Assembly (NCBI GenBank): GCA_020698575.1 | Contig: CM036243.1 | Span: 31,808,903 to 31,872,902 of the forward strand | DNA length: 64,000 bases | Reading direction: 5' to 3' | From: Bostrychus sinensis | Taxonomy: Eukaryota > Chordata > Actinopteri > Gobiiformes > Eleotridae | In this document: piece by piece, positions 45,429 to 56,303 of the stretch | How the letters are laid out: every line of letters begins with the position of its first letter | Numbering within the stretch: position 1 is the first letter of the stretch | Position numbers and translations under genes: made by a program | Notes under the pieces: generated by a model | The model's input: only the letters and a program-made list of their open reading frames with translations | Database searches by the model: none | What the model was told of the DNA's origin: nothing

Positions 45429-45836
45429 CTTTATTTTACACTACATTTAATAAAGTGTAACTACAATGTAACTACAATGTGGTTATTTATAATTACATTA
45501 AGAAATTTTGTGTACTGTTCCTTGGTATAACTATAAAAAAATACTGGCAACACTTTTAAGCATTAGTTGAGAATAAGTTAACAATAGTAAACAGTTAATT
45601 GATCGTTTATAAACACAGATGAGTTATAAACATTGGTAATAACTGTTAATTCTTGTGTCGTAAGCTCATTTGAATCAATGCAAAACTGTAAGTATCAGTG
45701 TTAATTAATAAGTAGTCATCATTCCATTATGTAAGTACAACATACAGTAATTACATGCTATTACAGTTAGTTACTGCATGTGTTACATAGTAGTTACAAT
45801 GTAGTTACAGTGCATCAAGCATAGTGTAAAATAAAG
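45429..45836. mobile_element. MITE with CTTTATTTTACACTA ends, holding a nested GGTAACAC-type MITE
   Basis: The left end CTTTATTTTACACTACA and right end ATAGTGTAAAATAAAG are inverted repeats. Sub-terminal GTAACTACAATGTAACTAC is mirrored by GTAGTTACAATGTAGTTAC. At about 45540-45700 the interior holds the other MITE family (CAACACTTTTAAGCATTAG, GAGTTATAAACATTGG). Confidence 0.7.
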
Positions 45837-45839
45837 CTA

Positions 45840-48350
45840 AAAAACATGAAATGACTAGTATTTTAAGAGGTTTACTGCCACATTCAGTGTTTTTTTTTTG
45901 CCTTCTGTCGCTGCTACAACTTAGCGTCCTTGGCTGGGACACTCTTTACGGTGCGTCCACACTTCCTGGAGGCACCTAACTTCTCCTAACTTTGCCCCAC
46001 TTGACCCGGATGATGAATGTAACTCGAGCTAATTGTCCAGGACGTCCTGCCTCCGTGTACCTTCTGTGCACGGGCCTTCAGCCTTCAGCCAGCAGCAGAA
46101 GTCCCACCTGTGAAACCTGATTGTTTCTGCACAGGAGACAATGTAAGCGTATCTTTTCGTTATACTGTCTCTCCGCACTTGAGATGGCAGATATTAGGTG
46201 ACCGAGGGGGAAGGGGGCGGCAGCTGGGCACCCATGGGTCCAGACACCACAAAAGTGTTTACGTCTGCTGGGTGTGTGTTTGCGTGCGTGTTTTTTGTGT
46301 GCTTGTGTGCGTCCACTGGGGAGGCAGACAGACGTCTCAAGTCTAATATTTCCTCTCTGGAGAACAAACAATGCACTGAAGCTTCTCCTTTCAGCGTCCC
46401 GCCTTTATCCTCTCTCCCCTTCTTCTCTCCGAATTACTTGAATTCTCCTATTCTCCTATTCTTTGGCCTTTTACAACAAAGCCGCCGATAGGATCACACA
46501 AGTTGGTTTAAGTTACTGTACACACTTTCTCTTCTGGAGCGTCGAGGGAGCAGCAAGAGGTGTCTCCACGGAGCAGATGCAGGACGCGGTGTTTATGGGA
46601 CAATAACATTCGTATCAGAGCCATACAGAGGGCAGAGATGCACAAGGCGAGGGGTCAAGGGGGCGCTCATCCCACTTTTATCTCAAAATAAGGACAAAGA
46701 GACTAGACGTGCGCACCGAAGTCTGCGATAATGTCTCAAAATTATGCAAGCGCAGAGGAAAAAAGCTTTTGTCTGTTTGAGAATCTAAGACAGAGGCGTT
46801 TGCTGTCTGCGTCATGTGATTAGGTTTGGGCAGAGGAGAATAAAAACAAAGAGGTGCGGAGTTTTGAAAAGAATTGACAAAAATAAAAATAACAGACTGA
46901 ACATCACAGTCCATGCAAAGGCATTTTTGCAGAATTTTGTATTTAAAATGATGACCCAAAGAGATTATTTTAAGAAGCTTTTTAATTATGAAATGTCTTT
47001 TATTCCTCATGCTCTTAGCTTGTTATATAGGTGATTTTTTTAGTATAATTTATAATGACTTTAGTGTTTTACTGATGTTTTAGGTATGTTTTTATTATTT
47101 ATCATGTTGTGATTGACGCATTTCAGGTTTCACATTGTGCCTCGTCTCCTGCCATGTCAATCTTTAATAAAACTAAATCTAAAAATCAAAATCTAAGGCC
47201 CACCTACCTCATATATTTACGTTTTGTTTAATGTCTGTCTGTTTTTCTCTTTTTTCTTGTCATTTTGTGGTGTATACAGTTAGAGTCAGTGCTGTCTTTG
47301 GACTTGCTGCTGTCGCTTCAGTGAATAAAGAAGTGCACGAGCTTGGACTCAACCAAAGAAAGTGTCCCTGATCCAAATGAGACCACCCCTCTTTGTTCAG
47401 TCCCTGCTTTAGTTCCACATTTTTAAGAAACACTTTATAACAAAGTCCAGATGAGGTCTCAGATGACTTCTATTATCCTGTGCTAATCGCCGAATGATTA
47501 TTTTACTACACTACACTACAAGGGAAAAACAAAAAACATGTTCTGATGCAGGCGCATAAGAATTATAATGAGACAATGCTAGGAATAGTAACTTATTATT
47601 ACCATCCTTACTGTACCTTTCAATTTGTTACAAATATCTGAGCAGAATATATTCCCTTTAAGCCATAAAAGAAAAAAAAATCAAGAAATATGAGTAATCT
47701 CTAGCCTTAATTCATGTTTAAGGAGCCTTGACACCACTGTACATTTAATAATAATATGTAATAAGTACATTAAAACTATAACTCAATCAGCAACTTCCAC
47801 ATTTTTCAGTTTGATCAAAAGTAAACCATTAGAGAACACCAGAGAAAGTTGCTTTTTACATAAATAGAGACAAAGTAAGGTATAAAAATAAATCTTTAGT
47901 TGATATGATTCTCTTTTATGTTACAGTCAACGGTAAATTAGCTGAGAGAGTCCCGGGACGACTCCTCCAGCAGTAATACACAGAGACCATTAGGCAAATT
48001 AAATCAGCGTTTTGTGTCATTACTTTGTTTCCTCTTTAAAGTTTTTTGTCAGAATCAAACGGAGATGTTTTTGGTGAAGCGCTAGGATTTTTTTTTTTTA
48101 CTGTGAGGAGAAGAAAAAACTCCAGGGATGATACAGTACTCTGCTCTGTTATGGTAACCCCATTAGAGAATTTACACAAAGCTCTGTTTAGTCTGGCCTC
48201 CATAGGAATGTAATAATATAACTTTAGATCATATCTCGGCTCAATAAAGATATACGCTGTCCCATATGTTGTCGGAGCTGCAGATACTGAACTGTTTCAA
48301 GCAAGCAGTTGAAAGAAAAACATGTTTCAACCTATATCTGTAGCACAAGA
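45840..48350. other. intronic sequence; GC-richer block 45900-46680
   Basis: 45900-46680 is richer in CpG and mixed in composition, with ORFs of up to 97 codons on both strands but no domain. 46690-48350 is AT-rich and unrecognised. Confidence 0.3.
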
Positions 48351-49248
48351 AAGATATTTGGACAGTAACATGCAAGATACTTTACTTTTTGTGAGCGTAA
48401 GGTGACTTTTTACATAATTTTATGATTTTATATGCAAAAACCTGATCTGAAAACTTGATCTGAAAAGATATTTGGACAGTAACATACAAGACATTTTACT
48501 TTTTGTGAGCGTAAGGTGACTTTTTACATAATTTTATGATTTTATATGCAAAAACTTGATCTGAAAACTTGATCTGAAAAGATATTTGGACAGTAACATG
48601 CAAGATACTTTACTTTTTGTGAGTGTAAGGTGAATTTTTACATAATTTTATAATTTTATATGCAAAAACCTGATCTGAAAACTTGATCTGAAAAGATATT
48701 TGGACAGTAACATGCAAGATACTTTACTTTTTGTGAGTGTAAGGTGAATTTTTACATAATTTTATAATTTTATATGCAAAAACCTGATCTGAAAACTTGA
48801 TCTGAAAAGATATTTGGACAGTAACATGCAAGATACTTTACTTTTTGTGAGCGTTAGGTGAATTTTTACATAATTTTATGATTTTATATGGAAAAACTTG
48901 ATCTGAAAACTTGATCTGAAAAGATATTTGGACAGTAACATGCAAGATACTTTACTTTTTGTGAGCGTAAGGTGACTTTTTACATAATTTTATGATTTTA
49001 TATGGAAAAACTTGATCTGAAAACTTGATCTGAAAAGATATTTGGACAGTAACATGCAAGATACTTTACTTTTTGTGAGCGTAAGGTGACTTTTTACATA
49101 ATTTTATGATTTTATATGGAAAAACTTGATCTGAAAACTTGATCTGAAAAGATATTTGGACAGTAACATACAAGACACTTTACTTTTTGTGAGCGTAAGG
49201 TGACTTTTTACATAATTTTATGATTTTATATGCAAAAACTTGATCTGA
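48351..49248. repeat. 114-bp satellite array, about 7.9 copies
   Basis: AGATATTTGGACAGTAACAT recurs at 48352, 48466, 48580, 48694, 48808, 48922, 49036 and 49150, exactly 114 bp apart each time. Units differ at only a few positions (for example GTGAGCGTAAGG or GTGAGTGTAAGG). The unit includes ACTTTACTTTTTGTGAG, TTACATAATTTTAT and AACTTGATCTGAAAA. There are no spacers and no ORF. Confidence 0.97.
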
Positions 49249-49279
49249 TGACTAATAAAACCACAAATAAAGAGAGCAT

Positions 49280-49650
49280 GCTTTAAAAACATTGTGGAAC
49301 AACTCAACACTTAAGCAGTGAATCAAGTTTTTACACCAGATGCCCTTCCTGTCGTATCTAGCCATGTACTGTTAATGGAGTAGGTAAAGTGGGTGCAGTG
49401 TTTTGCCCAAGGACGCAACAATAGTATGCACTAAATTGGAGCGGGAATTGAACCACCAACCTTTATGGTTAGCAGGTGACCCGCTTAACCTTCTGTGCCA
49501 TTGTTACCACAGTCTATGCAGTAATTAAGTAAATATAATAAAGCATAACAAGTATTAATACATATGTTATTAACTATAGTTTCATGAAATTGCATTATCT
49601 TAGCTTATTACTCAAGAATTAAACATTAATAACGATGTTTATGTCAGAGT
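49280..49650. mobile_element. GGTAACAC-type MITE interrupted by a SINE-type repeat
   Basis: The MITE body (AACACTTAAGCAGTGAATC; GCAGTAATTAAG; TTACTCAAGAATTAAACATT) is split at about 49325-49505 by the reverse-oriented SINE-type repeat (GATGCCCTTCCTGTCGTATC; GGGAATTGAACCACCAACC). Confidence 0.6.
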
Positions 49651-49664
49651 GGTGTTTATTACAG

Positions 49665-49870
49665 TTGGAGCGGGCGAGTGTGGGTTAAGCATTTGCCCAA
49701 AAACCAGAGGGCAGTCGTTTCAAATCTCACTCGAAGCGCATGCTGCCGTTGTGTCCTTGCGCAAGACACTTCACTCACAATGCAGTTGGTAGAGCAGCAG
49801 TGCATACACAGGGCAACTACAGCCTGCCTCAGCATCGTGGGTTTGACTCCAAACTCCAGATTTGCCAGAT
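49665..49870 (+). repeat. SINE-like fragment
   Basis: GTTGTGTCCTTGCGCAAGAC, then GTTGGTAGAGCAGCAGTGC and GTGGGTTTGACTCC (B-box-like). Related to, but distinct from, the 45060 family. Confidence 0.45.
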
Positions 49871-50819
49871 GTCTCTCCCTGCTCCCTCCCCCATGATTTC
49901 CTACTCAGCCGTCCTAAAGAATGATGCAAAAAAGGCCCAAAAAATTATTTATTTGGGATTATTTCATATATTTAGAGCTACACACAAATTTAGAGTTACT
50001 CATTAAAAAAAAAAATATATATATAAATAAAATCCTATCTCTTAACACAGTGCCAAAATGGTGTAACTGACTTCCTTTACTAATAATGAAAAAATAAAAA
50101 ATTAAAATTGTATATTTAATTAATGGGTAAAAAAGTGTTTTTCATCTGCGTCTGTGAACATTTGAGCTTTTAGGATTACTTTTTGTTTTTTTAGAAAGAC
50201 CTTTTTGTCACTTAAACACCCCTCAATATGTTCTGTTACTGCATAAAATTGAAATTATCGAAGGTAATACCATTCGTTACTTGCTGAATTGAAAATGCAC
50301 CTAAATAATCTTACATTTCACGATTTTCAGTTGAAAAATAATATAATTTTCATTCATTTATTTCCCTTTCGTCTCCTTCTCGTGAACCCAGTCTCGTGTC
50401 TTGTCTCACAGGATCTGTGTGTCGTCACACCTCTAAAGTGAGATACTCTAAAGTGTTACAAACGGGTCTTGAAAATGCATCAGCGTAACTCGTGTTTAAT
50501 AAAGATTATGCAAATTATATAAAGTGTTTTCTAAGTAGTAACACAAAAATAATATCAACAAGCTTTTTTTTCCCCAAGCAGTATTCTGGTTGCCTCTACT
50601 TAACCTGAATATGTGCGCATTGCATTCATTTTCTTCTGAATATTCTGCAACTATGGGCCTGAGGCGGGACAGACATTGACAGTCAGGACATTTACAAAGA
50701 GAGATCGTAGGAAGCTGACCTGAGGATCGCACAGCAACCATCACAAATACAGTATTACAGCTAAGAAAATAATAATTAGTAATTCCCCTTGACACGCTCT
50801 TAAACGAAACACTTCATTC
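49871..50819. other. intronic sequence, no gene seen
   Basis: AT-rich. A small L2-like fragment (CTATGGGCCTGAGGCGGGAC) is at about 50652. Confidence 0.3.
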
Positions 50820-51119
50820 TTGCTTGATTTTATAATAAACTCTCACCCGCAGCAGCTGCATCAGAGTCAATTAGCCTCGGAAAAACATGACGACTACTCA
50901 CTTTTAGAGACAAAGTGTATCCTCCCGAGCTCGGACGTCCGCGGCATAATGCCATTTAATAACAAAACATTATCAAACTTAATATAGGAAAACGCATAGA
51001 CTCAGCACTTTTTACCTCGCTGTTAATTACTGCATCACATCTCTTAATGAAAACCCACTGAGTATGCAAAAGAGCAAAAGACAACTGCTTTATTAAGGCA
51101 GAAATCACACCTGTTTTTT

Positions 51120-51164
<45 letters not shown>

Positions 51165-51430
51165 CAGTCCCGCCGTTAAATCCCAGTAAATGCCTTCACG
51201 GGGACATAAAATACCAACTATTTGCGCTCAGCTATTTGTGTCCATGCTGCAGTTATAAGCACAGAAAGCACAGTAGCACTCAGCTTTAATAATGCAGTCA
51301 TTAATTAAAGTCATTAGTGCGACGTAGCTTTGTATCCTTCCAACACGAATCCCCTAACAAACGACAAAAATCCAGTTTCCCAGAGATAGACCTTGATTTA
51401 GGCCACATACGAGCAAAGACATCGACTCTT
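50820..51430. promoter_or_regulatory. candidate conserved non-coding element split by a (CA)n run
   Basis: Two high-complexity blocks (50830-51115 and 51170-51420) hold GTCAATTAGCC, GCTGTTAATTACTGC, GCAGTCATTAATTAAAGTC and AGTCATTAGTGCG, with clustered homeodomain cores. A CA microsatellite at 51123-51162 separates them. No coding frame or splice pattern. Confidence 0.33.
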
Positions 51431-51804
51431 TTATTCATGCTGGTCATAAAGTATGTGAGTCTTTAGGCTATAAGGTTAATAATAATAATAATAATATTAA
51501 TAACGTGATATTATAAATTCACTGTACTCACACGGAAAAAAAGCACTTTATGTAATTTGCGCACACACAAATGCACATGAAAGATAAGAGAAAATAAGAG
51601 AAGTAAGTTTTGATCACCTCATCTTATAAAATTGATATAACTTTGTATAAAAAATGGCTCACGGTTCATGAATTTTTCCAAAGTTAAAGAGTATTCATCA
51701 TTTCAAGTGTCATGGAGAGAATTTTAGGCTCATTTTGACTGAGGTACTTTAAAAAATGTAGCTTTTATACTGTTTATGTTAGTGTTTTCTACTTTTTTGA
51801 AAGG

Positions 51805-52085
51805 TAGTCGTCCCAAGAGGAAACTCAGAGATGATTGGGCTTTTTCTGTTCCCGCTCTTCGACTGCGGAATGAGTTATCCTTGATTTAATGTTTTTAAAT
51901 CTCTCAAACATTTTTTTTTTGCTTTGGCTTTTAACCAAGTATGAGCTGTTGACTTTCATTATTTTATTCATGATTTTACTTGTCTTTTTATTTATATTAT
52001 TGCTAATATTTCTACTGCGTACACCACTTTGGCCAGCGCTTTGTTCTTTAAAGTGCTTTACAAATAAAATAAATTGGATTGGATT
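51805..52085 (+). mobile_element. 3' end of a CR1/L2-type LINE
   Basis: In frame, DDWAFSVPALRLRNELS is a decayed form of the C-terminal motif of fish non-LTR retrotransposon ORF2 (W-FSVAAPRLWN-LP). It is followed by a 3' UTR-type end: CACCACTTTGGCCAGCGC and GTGCTTTACAAATAAAATAA. The coding part is broken by stops. Confidence 0.6.
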
Positions 52086-52599
52086 TGTACTATGTTTACA
52101 ATTGGTGCAACATAAAAGAAATTTCTTTTTGTCATGTCTACATTTTATAATTAATTAAAAGAGGCCTGCTGGTTCATTTTGTCTTGCAACTGCAGTTTTC
52201 CTCAGCTGTTCTTCCAGTCGAAAACTCTCTCATATCTATTTGTGGGTATCTTTTGAATATTAGAGGCTAGCCTTGTGCTGCAATTTTCTCATAATACACA
52301 CTCAAAATATAGTCATCACAATAATCGTTGTGGATTAATTAAAAAAATCAGATCTATTGAAAAACAAAACTGCAAAAAAAAAAAAAAAAAATCTTTCTGT
52401 GTGAGTAACACTGCATCAAAAACTCAAAAATCCATCCTGCCATTGTCACTGTCTGATAATTACATGAGTCCTGTTTGTTAGTTTTTAAGGAGTAAAAGAA
52501 AAAAAAAAATCCCTTGTACTACAACTACAACTGCAACAACTAATCAGATTAATTCATTAATGAAATATTCGTCAACTAATTTATAAGCGACAAAAACAA
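52086..52599. other. intronic sequence with one outlying unit of the exon-like tandem repeat
   Basis: At about 52434-52490 ATCCTGCCATTGTCACTGTC and GATAATTACATGAGTCCTG match the unit of the 53230-53710 array, now separated from it by a hAT insertion. Confidence 0.45.
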
Positions 52600-53031
52600 C
52601 AGGGCTGCACGATACAGAGAAAACGTGATATTCGATAACTATGTTGAAAACTGCGATAACGATATTATTGCGATATTTGAAAATAGAGCCTACTTTTCGA
52701 ACATCGTAAGTTAAATCCACTACGTTTCGCAAAAATGTAAGTTCCTGTATTTACAAGTCAAAACAGCGACAAAATCAAAACTTAACACAGGAATAAAACA
52801 AGGCTAAGCTGTGACTAAATTAATTAAATTACCACTAAAACTGGACTTTTTAAACATTTTTATTTAATCACAACACATGTTCTTTTAAGGCTCTGGTGGA
52901 AAATGATTCTTCAGTGTAAATCTCTGTCAGATGGAAGACCATAGCGTTATTGCCATATATTTAGATTAGTGCGATACGGATATTGCTGATATTACGATAA
53001 CGATAATATTGCGATATATTGTGCAGCCCTA
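52600..53031. mobile_element. 432-bp hAT-type MITE with perfect 8-bp target duplication
   Basis: Left end CAGGGCTGCACGATACAG and right end TATTGTGCAGCCCTA are inverted. AAAAACAA flanks both sides (52592-52599 and 53032-53039). Sub-termini carry CGATAACGATATTATTGCG and its inverse. Confidence 0.8.
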
Positions 53032-53229
53032 AAAAACAATGTACATGCTGTTTTTTTGATTCAAATATCTTTGCGTGTATATGCTCTATCCAAACATCCT
53101 CAAGAGGCAGACTCTGTTTTAAATTTGGTAAAAAATTAAGTGACTTTTGGTAGAATTAACCAACTTTTTAAACAGGAACTATAAAACTATAAAACTGGCA
53201 GATTAATCAGTTATCAAATGAATCGTTAG

Positions 53230-53717
53230 TTGCATGAGACAGATGCCAAAAATCCTATCTACATGTGGTCTGCTGTGTCCGGTGCGTTGTTATGTTGGGA
53301 GATAGAGACACAAAAAATCCGTCCTGCCTCTATTGCTGCTGTCCTAGGATACGTTTATACGTCCTGTAATGTAGGGAGAAACACTGTAAATCTGTCCTAT
53401 TATTGTGATTGTTTGATAGTTATATTTGTGTCCTGTAAGTGTAAAAGTATGAAGTGAAACGACACGAAAAACTAGTGTCGCTTATTGATGTCCTGTCCTG
53501 AGAAAAACACAGAAAATCTCCTAAAATTGTAATTGTGTGCCATTTGTTAGTTTGTATAGAGATTGTGTAGGAAGACAGAGAGACAAAAGAAAAAGACAGT
53601 GTAAAGCTGTCCCGCAACTGTCACTGTCTGATAGTTTCGTGTGTGTCCTGTCATTGTAAGAGCGTGCAGCGAGACAGAGACACCAAAAAAAACAAAAACA
53701 AAAACAACTCGTCCTAC
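53230..53717. repeat. decayed tandem repeat resembling the 3' end of the adjacent tenm3 exon
   Basis: Plus-strand units begin near 53310, 53390, 53518 and 53610, spaced about 80-128 bp. They share a core like GTCCTGCCATTGTCACTGTC, then TGATAGTT, then GTGTGTCCTGT. The exon border at 53710-53770 reads GTCCTACCGTTGTCGCTGTC, then CGATTTGTT, then GGTGTCCGTC, so it aligns with the units. The units therefore look like degraded duplicates of the exon end plus its splice donor. Confidence 0.5.
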
Positions 53718-54005
53718 CGTTGTCGCTGTCCGATTTGTTCTCGTGCTCGGTGTCCGTCAGCGTGAGCACCGAGTTGGAGCGGCTGGACAGGCAGGAGCTC
53801 CGGCCGGACGTCTTGCCCAGGCCGCCGCGTCCCCACAGCCTCATGGCCCGCTCCGGGGACATCACGGCCTGGCTGTCCGCCTCCACGTCCTGGCACGTGC
53901 CCACGGCGAAGCCCCGGTGAGGCAGGCCCATCTCGGAGCAGAACGCCAGGCCCCGGCGCGGCGGAGGCTCGCAGATGCCCAGCTGACGCAGGCTGAAGTG
54001 CTGGC
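53718..54005 (-). CDS. tenm3: teneurin-3 coding exon, cytoplasmic N-terminal domain (third visible exon)
   Basis: This 288-nt exon encodes 95 whole codons of the teneurin intracellular domain. The first two bases complete a Gly codon begun in the previous exon. Residues run GQHFSLRQLGICEPPPRRG, then LAFCSEMGLPHRG, MSPERAMRLWGRG, SGRSSCLSSRSNS and LTLTDTEHENKSDSDN. These blocks match vertebrate teneurin-3 better than teneurin-1, -2 or -4 as I recall them (RRGLAFC-EMGLPHRG is distinctive). The acceptor CCCAG follows a long pyrimidine tract (the plus-strand GGA repeat at 54016-54045). The donor is ACG|GTAGGA. Both bordering introns are phase 1, so the exon could be skipped without a frameshift. 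A GLGKT-like insertion before SGRSS is longer than in the mammalian protein. The domain lies on the cytoplasmic side of a single-pass type II membrane adhesion receptor. Confidence 0.93.
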
Positions 54006-54500
54006 CTGGGACACCGGGGCAGAGGAGGAGGAGGAGGAGGAGGGGGGAAAGTTTAGGAGGTTTGTTTATATGGGGCACTGAGGAAACATAATTAATTACA
54101 TTTACACATTTTCACACAAAACTACAACTTAAACTTGTGAAAACGTGAAGGGAAAACTCTGTATTTACCTTTCAAGACACTCAAGGTCACTGAACAAAAA
54201 TAAATATAAATAACAGAATAAATCAATAAAACTCACAAATAAATATAATAAAAGAAAAAAAACATTGATACATATATTTTACATAAAATTTTATTTATTT
54301 TTACAATAACATTTGAAATTATTTTAAATATTTTCTATATTATTCAATAATCCTAGTATGCATGGTTTGTATTTACTGTATTTGCTTGTATGTAAACATT
54401 TGTATATTTATTGTGTTACGCTTAATTATTTCATAAATACTGAATAAAATATAAAAACGTAAATCTGTCTCAATTAATTAAACACAATGGAAAGAATTGT

Positions 54501-54730
54501 GGTAACACTTAAGAATAACACAACTATTAAGCAGTAATAAAGCATTAATAAATATGTGATTAACAATAATTTACTGAATAAACAGTTTATAGAGACTGAA
54601 TTACCATTGATTGCGCTGATTTACATGAGCTTATTACAAAATAATTAAACTTTAATAACAATGTTTATAACTATGTTGAAGTAATGCTTTGTGACTAGCA
54701 ATGAACTGTTAACTTATCTTTATTAATTAA
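54501..54730. mobile_element. GGTAACAC-type MITE copy
   Basis: GGTAACACTTAAGAATAACAC at the left, then AACTATTAAGCAGTAATAAAG, TTACATGAGCTTATTAC and TTAACAATCAAAA. A clear right inverted end is lacking. Confidence 0.65.
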
Positions 54731-54734
54731 CAAT

Positions 54735-54813
54735 CAAAAATTCCCTCAAGATTTTTGAGTTTTGGGGCCAACTCAAAGTTTTCATCAACAAATATTTTTT
54801 TGTTCACCTAATT

Positions 54814-54856
<43 letters not shown>

Positions 54857-55200
54857 TTTCAATTTAACATGCATACATTTAAAAACTTTCCATTTTAAGT
54901 TTTACTCACTATCATTTTTTACTCATCTTACAGCCAACTTACTCTCCATTGTTCAGAAACAGTATTATTATTGATAATATAAAAAACTACAAACTAAACT
55001 AATAAACTAAATTTAACAAAACAATTTTACAGTTTTTACAACAACTTTTTCAGAACGATGGAGAGTCAGCTGGCTGTAAGATGAGAAAATTTATAGTGAG
55101 TAAAACTTAAAATTTAGAGTCATCAAATTCAGCAAACAAAAAATATTCGTTGTTGAAAACTTGAGATTTTGAGTTGGCCACAAAACTTTTTTGAGTTTTC
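54735..55200. mobile_element. foldback element with arms of about 170 bp
   Basis: The left arm (GGGGCCAACTCAAAGTTTTC, CATTTTAAGTTTTACTCAC, CATCTTACAGCCAACTTAC, CTCTCCATTGTTCAG) is mirrored by the right arm (GATGGAGAGTCAGCTGGC, TGTAAGATGAG, GTGAGTAAAACTTAAAAT, GTTGAAAACTTGAG, GAGTTGGCCAC). The left arm has a (TTTA)n expansion at 54818-54859. Related partial copies are at 28850 and 56080. Family unknown to me. Confidence 0.75.
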
Positions 55201-55306
55201 ACTAATAGTAATAGTAGTATTAATAGTAATAGTAGTAGTAAAAGTAATAGTATCATCACTTTCATATTTTTTATATCTATAACAGTGGCCAGAGCAGCAG
55301 ATATGT

Positions 55307-55405
55307 GTGTGTGTGTATATAGATATGTGTGTGTATATATATGTGTGTGTATATATATATATAAATGTGTGTGTGTGTATATATATATGTGTGTGTGTGT
55401 GTGTA
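55307..55405. repeat. (TG)n/(TA)n compound microsatellite
   Basis: Alternating GTGTGTG and TATATA blocks. It is flanked by two near-identical words, CAGTGGCCAGAGCAGCA (55284) and CAGTGGCCAGTGCAGCA (55410). Confidence 0.95.
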
Positions 55406-56079
55406 TTGTACAGTGGCCAGTGCAGCAATGAGAGCGTGGGAGGGAAGCAGAAGAGCATCGTGCTCACACACAACAATGTGAGCAGATGCGACCTGTGGCA
55501 GGTCCTGACACGGCACATCTCACTACATAACGTACTCAGAGTGTGACGGAAAGAAAAGAAGAAGAAAAATACTCTACGCTAGTTTGTATGAAGGCTGGAA
55601 AAACAGCCGGTGGTCAGGACGGAGAGGTGATTAGTGAGAAATCTCATTACATTAAAGTGACGGATTACACAGCTGTGGGCCTGGATATTATTAAAGTCTA
55701 TGTACAACACTGTGAGTAATTATGTACATTTACAAAATGTATCTGTGGATATTTTACAGTGTTAAGCATTAGTCCTTCATCTGTCAATTATAAAGTGGTA
55801 GAAAAGTGAACTTACTTCAGCAGTTTATTGAAAAACTCTGAGAAAATGAATACACAGTGAGTGGAATATTTCTAGCAGTATTTTTTTTTTAATGGTGATG
55901 ATGAACTCTGTGCATATATTTTAAATTTTTTCAGATGCCCAATGTTTGTTTTCATTTTTTAAAAATCACAATAATCACAATTAAATGCAATATTTCACTC
56001 TGTGCATACTGAAAAAACTAAAACAAACAAAAAAAAAACTTACTATTTATTGTTCAGAAAAACTATTATTCTTTTGTTA

Positions 56080-56230
56080 AATTTAGTATAGTTACATTTA
56101 TTGCTATCAATAATAATATTTTTTCTGCACAATGGATAGTCAGTTGGCAGTAACATAAGTTAATAAAATAATGATAAATAATAAAATTTAAAGTTTATAG
56201 TTTTTAGACACATGAAGGTCAAATTATGTG

Positions 56231-56303
<73 letters not shown>

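Larger units (their letters stand above)
1..53717 (-). other. tenm3 intron, partial (at least 53.7 kb), downstream of the third visible exon
   Basis: Everything from the splice donor at 53717-53716 down to the window edge reads as one intron on the minus strand. The next teneurin segment expected from the family (the proline-rich stretch leading to the transmembrane helix) is not seen in any frame here. Teneurin genes are known for very large 5' introns. The content is repeats, microsatellites, transposon remnants and a few high-complexity blocks, annotated separately. A small unrecognised exon or a nested non-coding gene could still be present. Confidence 0.75.

Noticed and set aside
48351..49248. 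CRISPR-like regular repeat array
   Set aside because: The 114-bp units are contiguous with no unique spacers, and the context is a fish nuclear intron. It is a satellite.
53521..54078. Single uninterrupted 185-codon minus-strand gene starting at MPHINK
   Set aside because: The part upstream of 54005 is the pyrimidine tract and acceptor, and the part below 53718 follows a splice donor. Only 53718-54005 is exon.
53641..54081. Plus-strand ORF of 146 codons over the third tenm3 exon
   Set aside because: It is the antisense shadow of the conserved exon, whose minus-strand frame has clear teneurin homology and splice sites.
55129..55546. ORFs with alternating His-Thr or Val-Cys-Ile
   Set aside because: They are products of the TG/TA compound microsatellite.
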